A DNA stretch of 64,000 nucleotides from Bettongia penicillata ogilbyi (GCA_023548195.1 JAJHZJ010000061.1:1404771-1468770); one strand, 5' to 3'. Numbered from the stretch's first letter, positions 21,251-33,904 are shown. Made by a program: numbers and translations. The notes: a model not told the origin generated them from the sequence alone.

Positions 21251-22285
21251 GAATAGTACAAGCATACCATGGGATATAGTGAAATAACTTCTATATTAAA
21301 ATATTCTATTTTATCTACTACGTCTAGATTCATGTGGACACCACAAACTTGGGGAGATCCATAGAAGTATAATCTCTCTCTCACATTATCCAGAGAAATA
21401 TTTGTTCTGAGAGGTTCTACTAAGGTTTCAAATAAACTTTTAGTAGTACTTGACATTAAGTTTACACTGGTTAACATTTGCTTAAAAGTTCAATGACATG
21501 GATCGTTCACCAAATCAATTATTTCTGTCCTATATAACATCAGTGTGAATTGATATTCGAAAATATCCTATGCTAAGTTATTTTGTAACATCAGTAAAGT
21601 CTTATTATCATTGTCAAATTGTGGAATCATGTTAAAAGTCACTTTTTTTAAAAAACAATTTTTAAAAATATGGAAAATGTGTTAAAGGGTATTTAAAATT
21701 CAGTGACTGCTTCCTGTTCCTTATCATAGTAGGGAAGTAGTGTTGGGCAGAAGCTCTGGATGATGCCACCAGACTAGAAAGATTTAGACTACAGTCCTTA
21801 CAATGTATAACTGTTTCCAAAGGCCAGACTACCTAAGTTCAGAGAAATTTCATGAGAAGGTTGGCCATCAGGAAGGTAAATTTCTTCAACAACAGCAACT
21901 CATGGAAATCTACGAAACTTTATAGATGTTCTAATTTGCTAATGGAATCCCAAATCCTTTGTCTACTGAAGTGCAGTACGTGGGCATGTTCTCTCACATG
22001 TGACCTTTCCCAAAAGTTACCCCAGCTTAGAGGCACTCTGTGGATTGACAACCATTCAGACTCCAAAGCCCCTCAGTGCGTGTACTTTTACCCATCAACC
22101 AGACAAGACCACACAAAAGACATCAAAAAGCACAGCGAATCAAGTAGAACGGTTACATTGCCACTATTTTAACAAATTAAGTTTTTTCACCCTTCAATTC
22201 CTATGATTCCTTTAGGTGAGGCTCCCATTTTATTATACCAAGTTCTGTCTTTAAAATCTTCTGTTCTTTCCCCTCATTCTCCCTT
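21251..22285. other. Intergenic, no recognised feature
   Basis: No family or exon was recognised. A 106-codon frame at 21852-22172 has no visible domain and no splice context. Confidence 0.5.
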
Positions 22286-22289
22286 ATTT

Positions 22290-22415
22290 CTTATAGAGCT
22301 TTAAGTCAATAAATATGGCTTGTCTTTAGCACTTTCTATGTTTTTGCTTTTCTTAATATCCCCCATGGTTAGCATCGTGCTTGGCATGCGATAAATGCTT
22401 GACAATGATTCTTTT
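22290..22415 (+). repeat. Worn L2 3' end
   Basis: AGCATCGTGCTTGGCATGCG and ATAAATGCTTGACAATGA follow the L2 terminal pattern. It lies directly before a MIR. Confidence 0.55.
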
Positions 22416-22439
22416 TTGTTATTTCTCAATCAGATGTAC

Positions 22440-22690
22440 AGTGGTTCAGAGTGCTGGGCTGGAGTTGGGAAAGTCTCATACATTTATTAGCTGTGTGAAT
22501 CTGGCAAATCGTTTAGTGTCTTGTTTGCCTCGGATAATAATAGCACCTACCTCCCAGCATTGTTATGGGGAGCAAATGAAATAATATATGTAAAGCACTT
22601 AACTTAGTACCTGGTATATAGTAGGTACTATATAAATATTAGCTACTATTACTGGCTATTATTATTTTTAGACATAAATTCTTATTGCTT
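22440..22690 (+). repeat. MIR SINE, nearly full length
   Basis: It begins CAGTGGTTCAGAGTGCTGGG, has the core region with TTAGCTGTGTGAATCTGG, then a block with AATAATAGCACCTACCTCC and the MIR/L2-type tail. Confidence 0.85.
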
Positions 22691-22699
22691 ATTTCTATT

Positions 22700-24790
22700 A
22701 AGTTACAAAAGTTTGTCTGCTTGCGATGGTGGACCATGTCAGGTGCTAGTTCAAGTGTGTGATGAGAACAAAACGAGACACATAACATTCTAACAGTTAA
22801 CAAAAGAAGGTTTACTTAGCCATAACAAGAGAAGAGCACTTAGAGCAAGGAAAAATATTCATCCATGGATACAGCCTCGGTTCTGCTGAGCACATCTTCC
22901 ATGCTTCTGTGCTACCTGTGGTAGTGGCCAGTCAGGCCTCAGGAGTGGCTGGATCCTCTTGGTGGGTGGGAGTGGTTTTGTTATTTTATTAGGTAAACAG
23001 GAAGCCTTATCACCAATCCAAGCCTTAGCCTCCTAAGCAGTTCACATGACAGGGAGAGGGATGAGTTCTAGTAGAGCTTCTCTTACCATTTCCTATCCCT
23101 GAGTGGCAAAGTCCTAAGAGTCTTTTAAAGATCTTTCTACCACCTGAATTGCTTTGGGCTTATTACTGAACAAAACTGACCCTTGCTATATGAGAAGCCA
23201 ACTAAAGGTAGCACTGAAGGAGGAAAAGAAAACTTAAACAGAAAGAATGCTAAAGAAGTGTGTGGGGGGGGTGGGGGGTGGGGGGAGAGAGAATCACAAA
23301 ATAAGCAACATAACAGCTCCTTAGAGCAACCAGACATGGGAATCCCATACCACAGATCTGTGTAGCTGTACCTCCTCCCTTTGGAAGGACTGAGTCCTGG
23401 ATCTAAATGATTTGGCCCATCCCAGCAGGTGATACCAATTATTTCAATTCACAGTAGGTCTTCCTAGATAAAATGACAATGAGCAGGAGCAGTACCAGGT
23501 ATAGTACTTTACAAAAGTAAAGATGAACCACATGGTTATCCATCCCTCATCACTGATTAGGGTTATCTGTATTAAAGCACCTATGAAGTCATTACCCTCT
23601 TGTATGCAGCCTGCCCCCATGGATATTGAGAAAGGGCCCACCAGAGGGAGGGGCTCCTTCTCCCTGGAAACCCCATATTGGAAAGGGTTGAAGAAATACC
23701 AGATTTTTGGTGCTTTGAGAGACCTCTAATGGGCTGCCCCCTTTGAGGGCTGGGGAAACCCTTTCACCTGCCCACTATTACAACAACAACAAAAAGATAA
23801 TCTCTACTCACCAGTAATTCATCCAGTTCTCTTCTGGAAAGAGTATTCCAATGACCACTGGGTCTTAGCAGCCATGTAGAAGGGTCCCAATGGTTCTAGT
23901 ATATAGTAAGCCAAGGGCTATTCTAGTTGGGCCTGTCTTTGCCACTGCAGCACTATTACTTGCTGCCAATGAGGCGACCCTGCAGCTTGATCTTCTGAGG
24001 CCAAGCCCTGCTTCCTTGTACTGGATGCTGGCAATGTTCCCTGTGCTGGGACCTGAATGCTGCCACTGCCCCCCTGCAGAATAGAACACCAGTTCAGGCA
24101 TCACTACTCTCTCCCTTGCTCCCCACAAGATGTTCCGCCTCTGCTGGCGCCTAACTTTACCCTCTATCCTGAGGCTTTGTTACCTTCTCATACTAGGGCC
24201 CAAGTGCTACTGAGGGCACTATTGGCCGCTTCCCGCATGTGCCAGGTCAGACACTGTTATCAGTAGGACCTAAGGTCTCTCAATTCCAGGGGCTAGGGAT
24301 GCCCCCCTCTTCTAGGAGCCAGGCAGGTACTGCCCCCTACACTACGACTACACTGTCAATCACCCTCCTCCCAACTGCCCCCGCCCAGAGCCCTGCACCA
24401 CGGAGTGACAATGAAGTTCACTTGGCACAGTATCCAAAGGCTAAAAAGTACCAACCAGTTCCTTCACTCTGTCTTTAGACAATCAAAAAATTCTAAAGGG
24501 AGGAGGGGTAAGGGAGAAGAAATCTGATAGACCTAGAGATGACTATCATCTTCAAGAACAAAAATTATTTACATGCAACAAATGAGTTTACTACAGTCTT
24601 CACTTCTTAAAGAACAGAGCACATTTAAATGTGTGTCTCCAGCTGCTGCATATCCAGTATTTCTCTATTGCTTCAAGGAGACCTCTCCTAATAAGTGCCA
24701 CCATTACCAAAGGCTTCAAAAAGCACAAAGGCCACTCAGAGCTCACTATCCTCTACACCCACCGCACGACCCCATATTAACAAAATCATT
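22700..24790. other. Intergenic, no firm assignment
   Basis: Positions 22.7-23.15 kb look LTR-like in base composition but no ends were found. A G-run cluster lies at 23262-23286. Positions 23.85-24.4 kb are GC-richer with open frames on both strands, none with a recognisable domain. Confidence 0.4.
23262..23286 (+). repeat. G-rich run cluster (G-quadruplex potential)
   Basis: Three runs of 6-8 G separated by single T residues; the long runs could supply four G-tracts. The stretch is followed by a short GA run. Confidence 0.7.
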
Positions 24791-24794
24791 TCTA

Positions 24795-24890
24795 TAACTA
24801 ACTTCTTGAGACAAGAACTCTTTTGCTTATTATTTGCTTCCCTAGCACTTAGCATGGTGTCTGGCACACAGTAAGTATGTAGTTAAATAG
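24795..24890 (+). repeat. L2 LINE 3' end
   Basis: TTAGCATGGTGTCTGGCACA and the following AGTAAGTATGTAG are the L2 terminal pattern. Confidence 0.65.
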
Positions 24891-24916
24891 GACCATAAAT
24901 ACTTTTGATTTCTTCT

Positions 24917-25350
24917 TCTGAAAAACTGCCTGTTCATATCTTTTAATCCTTTATCAATTGGGGAATGACCTTTTTTTTTTTTTTTTTTTATAAATTTGGC
25001 TCAGTTCCCTATATAATTGAGATAGGAGGCCTTTGCCAGAGAAATTTGCTGCAAAACTTTTTTTTTTTACCAGTTTCCTTCTAATTTTGTCTGCATGGGT
25101 TTTGTTTGAGCAAAAGTTTTCTTTACATTTCATATAATCAGAATTATCCATTTTACTTCCTGTCATCCTCTTTTTCTTGTTTGGTTTCCAAATTCTTCCT
25201 TTATCCAAAAAAAGATCTGACAGGTAAAATTATCCATGATCTCCTTATTTGCTCATGATATCACCCTCTTATATCTAAATAATTTACGTATTTTGACCTT
25301 ATAGTATAAGATATTCTTCTGTACCTGGTTTCTGCCAAATTGCTTTCCAG
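24917..25350 (-). mobile_element. L1 ORF2 3' fragment, minus strand
   Basis: Reverse complement of the L1 ORF2 C-terminus, with a T-run (24970-24989) expanded inside it. It resembles the plus-strand order at 12.6-12.8 kb but on the opposite strand. Confidence 0.7.
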
Positions 25351-26394
25351 ATCTTTTTTTTTTTCTTTAAGAAAATTAGGGAATTAAAAAGTCATAAAAA
25401 AACCATAGTGGATGTAGAAAGATTTAGGAAATTTGCAGAGCTTACCTGACTGCCAGAAAAAGAAAACAGTAGCTGGTCAAAGACAAATCAGCTTAGAAAA
25501 GGTTCAGACAAACTCAAAGGACCTAGACAAAAGAAATGCAATTGAACAAACATCAAGTACTTTTTATTATATACCAGGTTCTCAGAATGCAAAGACAAAA
25601 TCCTTGCCCTCAAGGCAGAAGGAAATAAGAGGCTGAATTATGATAACAGTTATTAGAAATTTACAGTATTCTTAATAATGGCTCACCTATAATGCTTTAA
25701 GGTTTACAAAGCACTCTCCTTGTGAAATGGTCAATATTTATTCTGTATCATTTTCTTATTTGACCCTATTTGTTTCTGAATTTAGTTCAGAATTCAGCTG
25801 GCCTGTAATGGGTTACATTTAGAAATCCAATTCTCTTGCTAATCACTAATCTAATATTTTTACATCACCTAATATCTTCACATCACCAAACTAGCCTTCA
25901 AGGGTATCTGGTGTGCTATCTAAAAGTCTGGGCCATTACAACTAACCTTTCAGATAGACTCAAATAATGAGTACTTCTTGGTCACTGGAAAGAAAGATGA
26001 GGGTCCTTATCAAACTTCCAACCAATTTATGTTTCCTGTGCCTCAGTTATTCCATGATGTCACCTGCCCTGTTCTCTTCTTTGTTCTGTATTCCCCAAAA
26101 CTTATAAAAGAAAACTATTATCTTCCTTTGGAGTACAAGCTTACTGAGGAAACTCAGATCCTATTTATTAGTAGGTTTGTGCTTTACCAATAAATTGATC
26201 ATGCCTAGAACTTTGTGCCTCAGTTTACCTTATTTTTAACTTACACTTGAAACAAACCTGTGATGGGGTGTAAGTATTACAATCCCCATTTTATATACAT
26301 GTGGAAATAAATTCAAGATGAGCTTGATAAATGCTGGAAGGAATCCAAGGAAGCTGCCAAAGCCGCCTGGGTGTCTTCAAGGTAAGCATTCTTC
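25351..26394. other. Intergenic, no firm assignment
   Basis: Positions 25545-25640 resemble the start of the unnamed dispersed repeat at 32.58 kb. Positions 25680-25740 and 26240-26300 look like worn MIR pieces. Nothing coding is recognised. Confidence 0.4.
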
Positions 26395-26640
26395 CTTGGG
26401 CAATATGGAGTTTATTCTCACTATATCTGCCTATAATCTATTGTTCCTCTAAACCACTGCTACTTTATTTTCCCACAGCAATGCTTAATTCTTCTCATCC
26501 TTTGGTTCAAAAACCTATGGTGATACCCCAATGCCTACCTGCCCCCAGTCTATCTTTATCCTACACTGTAATACAGTGAAACTGGATTCCCTCTATTTCT
26601 CCAGCTACAACTTATATTTTTCTACCTTTGTAACTTAGCC
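26395..26640 (+). repeat. L2-like fragment
   Basis: A C/T-rich body typical of the L2 3' region, without the terminal tail. Confidence 0.4.
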
Positions 26641-26642
26641 CA

Positions 26643-26940
26643 TAGGGGCAGGTAGGTAGAGCAGTGGATAGAGTACTGGACTGGAAGCCAGGAGAACCAG
26701 AAAGACCTTAGTTAAAATCTAGCCTCAGACACTTAATATGTAACCCTGGGCAAGTCACTTAATCCATATTTGCTCATGGATCACTGCCTCCTCATGGCAG
26801 TAATTAGTTGACAATTAGCTGACATAAGGTAATCCATTTGGAGAAGGAAATGACAAACCATTCCAGTATCTTTACCAAGAAAATACCAGAGGCAGCTGGT
26901 CCATGGGGTCACAAAGAGTCAGGCACAAATGAACAACAAC
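26643..26940 (+). repeat. Marsupial tRNA-derived SINE with RTE-like tail
   Basis: The tRNA-like head has an A-box-like GTAGAGCAGTGGATAGAGT followed by a core with CTGGGCAAGTCACTTAATCC. The 3' part has GGAGAAGGAAATGACAAACC and ends GGGGTCACAAAGAGTC...GAACAACAAC. The same ending closes the RTE LINE at 31.4 kb. Confidence 0.85.
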
Positions 26941-28544
26941 CTTTGCCCATATTATTATTAAATCTATGACTAAATCATTAGCATTACACAGCAACTCAGG
27001 GATCCTCAAATTTATAAATCTGAAATTTTGCAAAACATCCATGGACTATCTTCTTCACTTTTTCCAGGGGATTTTTGTAAAATAAAAAAAGGCGGGGGTG
27101 TGGAAGTTTTCCCAAGGAAAATGGTCATTATAATAGCTAATATATTTCAATACTCCATTGTTTAGAATCTCACTGATGTTAATACTTAGTTACTGGTGCA
27201 GATATCAACCAGCCTCATCTTTTGCAACTCTTATCTAAGAACTACAACATGTTGCTTCTTACTGCCTTTGAGCAATTCAACTACCTTTTATTTTTATTTT
27301 TTTTGTATTTGTGAGTCATCCTTCCATTTCACTATTATTTCCTAAACCAATAGTTAAGCTGCAATTTGTAGACAACTAAAAACCATGTGATTCCTAGCAC
27401 CTTCTGCTCTGTTGTCATGTCAAATTCAGCAATATAATGTTTGATAACAACCTTTCTCTCATGACAAAGAGGATGTATTTTTTTCTAGGGTTTAGAAGAC
27501 CATAGACCCAAAGTCATGGGTCCCCAAGCCATGCATAAGTAAGGATAGGAGAAGTGTTTCTGGGCATATTTCACATGAGTTTATACAAGCAGAAGTCCCA
27601 TGCTGCAACATAATAAGCAATTACTGTGTCTCTTAACTCTGCTAAAGATTTGGACTTTGGGGTGGAGTGGGGTGAAAGGGTTTTTTATTGTAGATTGAAG
27701 AAAGTGGGAACACTTGAGTAGAACTGTGATCTCCTCAAAGCATTTATTTTCTCCATTAGTGCAACTCATGGGTCTTTCATACCTTTTAATCCTACACAAT
27801 TTTTGTCCATCTCCTTTGGCAAATCCTCCACAAGGCCCCAGTATACTGTAGGAGCCTTGACTTTCAATCTCTCGACTTTATATGAGTTACCAATGGAACA
27901 CACACATCAGTCATCTTTTTTTCTTCATGTCCAACCTACCTCTTCTTCTGGATATAAATCTCATGGATAATAGCTTTCACATTCTCCTCTTTCCCAATTC
28001 TTCTTTAGGAATGTGCTTCAGCCCACTGAGGAGCCTTCCATTCATCTCTCTATTGTCTACTGAGTGACCTGCAATTTTAATTATTCAGAGACTGAAACAG
28101 GTCATTTTAAAAAAGCATACACACAAATAACTTTCCAGTGGTGCTAGATGGCTGCAATGCAAGTCCCTGTCCACTGCTCCCACATTTAGTGTAACACTCT
28201 GAATCTGCAATGGACCATACTGCATTTATCAACCAAATAACTTGATCAGATATTAATTCTATCTACAAATTTGGGCACTCAAAAAGTTCCATAAGAAAAT
28301 ATATAGACTCTTGCTTTAGGCATAAAACATATTCTTTAGATTTTTTTTAACTAGACACCTGTTTATTCATCTTACATTTTTACCTCTTATTTCCTTTAAA
28401 AAGTCAAGAAATGTTGTGCAGTAGTTATATGCAAAATGTTATCATTTATTTTACTTATTATTATTCAAAGCCTGTCACTGTAGTAAACTTGAGCAAGAAA
28501 AATTTTATATAGTGTTGTCCTTTACCATCATCCTCATTCCCACT
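26941..28544. other. Intergenic, no recognised feature
   Basis: AT-rich, with only short poly-A/T and GGTGG-type runs. No exon or repeat is recognised. Confidence 0.45.
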
Positions 28545-28690
28545 AAAATATAACCCCTCAGAGCAGGCACTCTCATTTTCATCTTTGTATCTCCCATTTC
28601 TCCAGTATCATTATATTTCTGGTGCCTAGCCTAGTGTCTTGCATGTAGTATGTTTCAAATATAATAAACATGTTCATAAATTTTGGTTGA
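28545..28690 (+). repeat. L2 LINE 3' end
   Basis: An AGAGCAGGCACTCTC block, then CTAGCCTAGTGTCTTGCATG and an AATAAACATGTT end. Confidence 0.6.
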
Positions 28691-29919
28691 ATATCAGACA
28701 TAAAATTTTTTGAACCAACTCTACTTTATTCCCCATTATTCCCCAACCTGCCTGGTTATTGGACTGCACTGGCATTCACACTAACAAAGAAGAACGCTAT
28801 CCTAGAATTCTTTTGCTCAAACTCATGGTTTCATTTGGTGTGGAGAGCTTAACTGAAAAAAAGAAAAAGAAAACAAGAGTTTTGTTTTCATCAAAAAAAT
28901 TTCTTACATGTTTAAATAAACAAGAAAATATAGGTAGATAGAATTAATTCAATAGGTTTCAAAAAGGCTAAAATCTTATTCAGTGATACAGGCAGACAAT
29001 ATTACCGGTAAAAAGCTAACTTTGTTCATGTGTAACTTAGAGAAAGAAATATAATAACCAATTAATACACCCTCCCTCACTAAGTACTGACAGAATGTTA
29101 AGACACAATAGGAAGGTTATAGAAGGATAAGAGAGAAGGATTTGTACCAAATAAGAAGGAAATTGTGTTGGTGATTCAAAAACATTTGATCTAACGAAAG
29201 AGGTCAGAGTTTAAATTAGGGCGAGAATAATTTGGAATCCAATGAGGAAATTTTTTAAAGAACTCTCCCCAGGGCTGACAGAGAAGGAGGATCAAGGACA
29301 ATTCTGCAGGATATAAGAAGTTTAAGGAGGGCCAAAGACGATGTGGGAGTAGAATCTGAAAAAGAAGACTGAGAAAGAAGGAAAAAAGGAAAAGGCATCT
29401 GGCAAAACAAAGTAAGTAAGAAAATGTAAGAGAAACAATTAACATGTTAATTAAAATAAATTGATAGAGTAGAATGATGGGGGGGCAAATTCATGTGTGG
29501 ATTAAGGTTGAAGGAGAGATGGTTGAGGTGGAGTTGTTTTTGAGCTGCAGAAAAGGAGATCTGAGTGGGGTTGTCAAGTTCTTAAGAGGTATTAATTAAT
29601 TGTAAACATTTCAACCAGGTACTTGAGTTTGAGGCATTAAACATAAACCAAGAATTTTTTTTTAAAGACTGAAAATCAACCAATGTTGAGTAGGGGAAAT
29701 CATGTCATGATTTGCATTAAATGTACAATTTATACTTATGCCATAGTATAAAGAAAGCATCACCAGTGATGCAAGTGTAGGCTAATCTCCCTCCTGGAGG
29801 AGAAGGTTAAGAGACTTGAAGAACTTCAAGCTGTCTGGGAGAATGACATATGCCTAAAAAAAAGAGCAGTAAAGTTTTAATAGGATGGGGATGATCTAAG
29901 GGGAAGGAAGTAAGGCTTG
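28691..29919. other. Intergenic, no recognised feature
   Basis: AT-rich in the left part and purine-rich in 29.05-29.6 kb; no assignment. Confidence 0.45.
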
Positions 29920-29924
29920 ACCTC

Positions 29925-30383
29925 TGTGAGAGATATGAAATAGTTAAGTTTCCAAACTACTAAAATCATCAGTCTTGGGAGAAACAGAAGTTGTTTAGAT
30001 AAGAGAAAACTTATCAGCCAATCAGCCGCAAACCTAGGAGGCTCAGAAGCCATAAAGTGGGGGTCCGAGGCAAACTGGACCAAGCCAGTTTGAGGTCATG
30101 ATTAGTCAGCCATTCTCTTACTGCAGCGTGTGCTTAATTAACCTCACACATGGAATGGGAAAATTCCCACATAAAATTAGAGCCTCATTAGAGCAACATG
30201 CGACTCATGACGGAGGGAATACATGTGAATGGGAAACTCACCTTTGTATTGACACACTCTCCCTTTACTACAGGGGTGTGTCTGCCTCTGGAGAACTAAA
30301 GGGGAATGCACTTCAACTTTTCTAATAAAGAAACTTTGAGACACCAGTCTTTGGAATTGAGTCTGAGGTCATTATTTATAACA
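29925..30383 (+). mobile_element. Probable solo LTR
   Basis: A 459-bp block begins TGTGAGAG and ends ATAACA (TG...CA ends). It is flanked by ACCTC (29920-29924) and ACCTT (30384-30388), a 5-bp duplication with one change. It holds a CCAAT box near 30018 and an AATAAA near 30325, correctly placed for a plus-strand LTR. No internal retroviral sequence adjoins it. The family was not identified. Confidence 0.6.
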
Positions 30384-30388
30384 ACCTT

Positions 30389-31079
30389 TATCAAGGATAT
30401 TAGAGTAGAAGAGTATTACATAAAGAAGAAAGAGAAAGAAAAGGACAGGTGTACAAATAGGTTTGATACTCTTTCCAAAGAGTGATGAGTTCTATTTTCT
30501 GAGGAGGAAAAATTATTTGTCTGCCAAAGAACAACATAATGGAGCCAGAGAAGCTATCTGGTAACAGATGATCTAGTAAGAGACAGAGGAAGAGGGATAC
30601 ATGGTAATAGCTGGTCATTCCATGCAAAAGGCATGGTGAAGCAGCTATTTATTGAACTGGCAACAGAGAAATCTGTGGTCTTCTGGAGATGTACCTAAGA
30701 ATCTCAAGACTTTCCAAAGTGGATGACAATTACTTACTTCTGGTTAGCCACATAGGCATAAGTGATATTGCCAGGAGGAAGTTGAAAAGCCTTGCCAGTG
30801 ATTATGGGCAAGAAGCAAAAGATCTAGATTGTGCTTTCATCACATAAATTCTCATTAAAAGCAAGGAATGCAGAAGAGAAAAATTAATTTGGGAAAGGAA
30901 TAGCGGTAAGAATGGATTCCATACTTTTGTACCACAGTTTACGATACAGAGATGACAGATTCCTGGCTAAAGGTGTAAAATTCCTAACAAAGGCTCATAA
31001 GAATGTATTTGCTAAGTGTCTTATAAATATAATCAAAAGGACTTTTGATTAAAAAGAATCTATTGAATGAATACTGTCT
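30389..31079. other. Intergenic, no recognised feature
   Basis: No exon or repeat recognised; possibly degenerate RTE sequence just before 31.08 kb. Confidence 0.4.
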
Positions 31080-31083
31080 ATGA

Positions 31084-31420
31084 ATGCCTCCCAAGTTAGA
31101 TACCACAGAGAAAAGCTATAGTGTAGACTATTCATTGGAAGGTCAAATACTAAATCTGAAGATGAAATACTTTGGCCATCTAATAAGAAGACAAAATTCA
31201 TTGGAAAAGACTCTGATGTTGGGAAAGATTGAGGGCAAAAGGAAAAGGGGAAGGCAGAGGATGAGATGGATAGATAGTGTCATGGAAGAAACGAGAATGA
31301 ACTTGAACAGACTTTGGGAGACAATGAAGGATAGAAAGGCCTATTGTGCTACCATCCATGGGGTCACAAAGGATCAACCATGACTGAAAACTGAACAACA
31401 AAAAAAAAATAGTGAAGAAA
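31084..31420 (+). mobile_element. RTE/BovB-type LINE, 5'-truncated 3' end
   Basis: An open stretch of about 99 codons (31084-31383) reads through the C-terminal part of the RTE ORF2 protein. Visible blocks are L-K-Y-F-G-H-type (here M-K-Y-F-G-H), S-L-E-K-T-L-M-L-G-K-I-E-G, R-G-R-Q-R-M-R-W and H-G-V-T-K at the end. The short 3' end ATGACTGAAAACTGAACAAC and an A-run (31401-31410) follow. RT and endonuclease are missing. RTE/BovB LINEs are abundant in marsupials and ruminants. It is 5'-truncated, as is normal for LINE insertions. Confidence 0.88.
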
Positions 31421-31739
31421 GAAAAATGAGAAACAGTTTACACAAGATAAAATCCAAGAAGGAAGTCAGTATTAAAATGGATGGCCTCAAATGTGTATAC
31501 ATAATTGTCCAAAGTTTTAACTTTTTTGCTGTGTTCCACCTGGGGGCTTTACTACAAAAGAATGAAACAATCCTACTGACAATGAGATTTGTTTGGCAAT
31601 GTGCAGTCTGGATGAAGCCAGACTGGCTCTTTGTAATCTCTTCTTTCCTTTTCAGATTTTTGCCAGTCATCACTTTAAAACTCTACCAAGTTTTTCCCTC
31701 CCTTTGGAAGTACTGCTTTTCCTCTGGCCTAAAAATTAT
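31421..31739. other. Intergenic, no recognised feature
   Basis: Open frames occur on both strands but no domain or repeat is recognised. Confidence 0.4.
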
Positions 31740-31975
31740 ACTCCAGCTTTGGCACGACTTTGGGCTCTGATAGGCCAGCTTTATGGGTCCTGGTTCCAGG
31801 CCTCCATAACACTTCCAAGCCAGACTACCCATCTCCTACCTCCCTTTCTAGTTCTCCTTAGTTCCATTTCTCCATTAGAATGCAAATTCCTTGACAACAG
31901 CTTCCTTGTATCTATATTGCCTGAATTTATACAATGCCTGGCGCACAATAAGCAGTTAATGAATGCTTTACCTAG
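31740..31975 (+). repeat. L2 LINE 3' end
   Basis: L2-like body, then AGAATGCAAATTCCTTGAC and TACAATGCCTGGCGCACAAT with a GAATGCTTT end. Confidence 0.7.
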
Positions 31976-32577
31976 GTAAACTTGGACTCAGTCAAAAGGT
32001 GGCCAAAAATGACCTAGAAGGCCACAGGGGTCTCAGTGCTGCTGATTCCCCACCCCTGATAGCCAGTCCCTTCACCTCCCTCTCCTTTGGAGGAGTGGTT
32101 TTCTGTTCAAATGAGGTGAATGACTGCCTCAATGCTAGCACAACACTACTTTTAATTCATTTATTCAAAGAAATATGAGGTAATGTATTCTCTCTCACCC
32201 CTAGAAGTTTATAAAAATGAATTATTAACTTTTTCATTTCTGGTAAAACACTGTTGTTTTAAATCTTTGTCTTTTCTTCTATTATTGCCAATTGTTCCAT
32301 TCAACCACAGCATTACAGGGATAGGCCCAAGTTTTAACATTTTACTAATCCCACACCCAATCACATGGGCCAACTTAAGAAACAAAGTAAATAATTAAAT
32401 CCAAATGGGCAAATATATTATTAAGTCACATGGCTAATGCCTCTCCACTCCTTACCCTCTCCCCCCAAGTAGGGTTCTATAGTAGACATGCATAGGAGAG
32501 AAAGAAATTAAAGGTGAGGCGAAAAGAAGGAGGATATTTGGCTTGGGTCTGGAGCCTGAATGGATTTTAGCATTGAG
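31976..32577. other. Intergenic, no recognised feature
   Basis: No exon or repeat recognised. Confidence 0.4.
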
Positions 32578-32935
32578 TTGATCAGTCGATAAACATTTAT
32601 TAAGCGGCTCCCGAGGCATTGCTAAGCACTAGGGATACAAAGAAATGTAAAGGAGTTCCTACTCTCCAGAAGCTCTCAGTCGACGGGATAAAACATGCAA
32701 GCAACTGTGTACAAACCAGTTACTTGCAGGATTCATTAGAAATAATTGACAGAAAGAAGGTGCTAGAATTAAAATGGTAGAAACAAAAAAAGTAAGATTT
32801 TAATTGGGGCTTGAAGGAAGCCAGAGAAGCCAAGGTGGAGATGAGAAGGGAGAGCATTCCAGGCATGGGAGACAGCTGCCAACCTCAGTAAGGGCCAGAG
32901 CCTGAAATCATCAGCCAGAAGAAGCACCTCAGCCT
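32578..32935 (+). repeat. Unnamed dispersed repeat, copy 1
   Basis: It starts AAACATTTATTAAGCGGCTC-like, then GATACAAAGAAA, an AGCTCTCAGTC block, GCTTGAAGGAAGCCAGAGAA and GCATTCCAGGCATGGGAGAC. Similar sequence occurs at 40.23, 56.97 and 61.6 kb, so it is a family; I do not name it. Confidence 0.65.
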
Positions 32936-33904
32936 AACATGGTAGATAATAAATAGTAAACTTGGAGAATAGCTCTTCCTACGTAAACAAGGCCAGATGG
33001 GGCTAATGGAAGAGCATTTTTTTTTCTGTTTATGGTCATTAAGGATGAGCCCCTTAACTGAAACACTATATTAAATAATGGGACTTTTTCATAAATTAAT
33101 ATTTTATGGAGACCTACTATGTTATGGCATGTTAATGGTAAAGAAAACACAGATATCCTGGGTCCCAAATTCAATGAACACTTTGTCAGCTCTCTTATCT
33201 TATTGTATTTACCACCTATTCACAATTAAGGACATTTCTTTCTCATAATATGGATAGGGAGATCATAAATTTGAGTGAGAGACCCTGAGTTGGGATTGTT
33301 CTAAAACATATTTGACTGGTCATTCTTTCATCAGACAGACTTCACATTCTGGCTCCTTAGTTCGCTATCTTCAGCTAGCTTTAAGGGAATAAACAATATG
33401 AATTTACATATCACCTAGCCTGTTTGCCTCCTTTAACCAAACTTTCAGGTCAACACAGTCAATGAAAATGCCCAAGTCAAGAGATGGGAGTGTCAAATGT
33501 GAGGAAGAGAAAGTTGAGTGTCACAGATTACATGGGAGGGTACAGAGTATAAGAATGCTGGAAAGATTTGGCAGTACAGGCCCATTCTCCTCCACCTCAT
33601 TGACCTCACCTGAAATATTGTTTTCAACATAATGACAGAATTTAAGAAGGATCTTGGGAAACTGGTAGCATCCACAGAATGGCAATCAGAATCCGAAAGG
33701 TCATGAGTTCACATCATAGGAGAAGCAAAGGTTGAAAGAGCTGCCGATATTTAACTTGGAGTACAGAAAACTCAGGGTGGGCTAGAGTCCACAGCAAGTA
33801 TTTGTTATATGCAGGATGGATTAAGCTTGTTTTATTTAGGTGCAGATGATACAACCAAGAGCAAAAGTGAAAACTATAATGCAGAACATTTAGGCTTGAT
33901 CTCT
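32936..33904. other. Intergenic, no recognised feature
   Basis: No exon recognised; 33.5-33.8 kb is faintly like the dispersed repeat above. Confidence 0.4.

Noticed and set aside
23854..24480. Several 64-87-codon frames on both strands in a GC-richer patch
   Set aside because: No start or splice context, no family resemblance, and frames on both strands.
31426..31979. Plus-strand frames of 114 and 128 codons
   Set aside because: They overlap each other and an L2 3' end; no domain seen.
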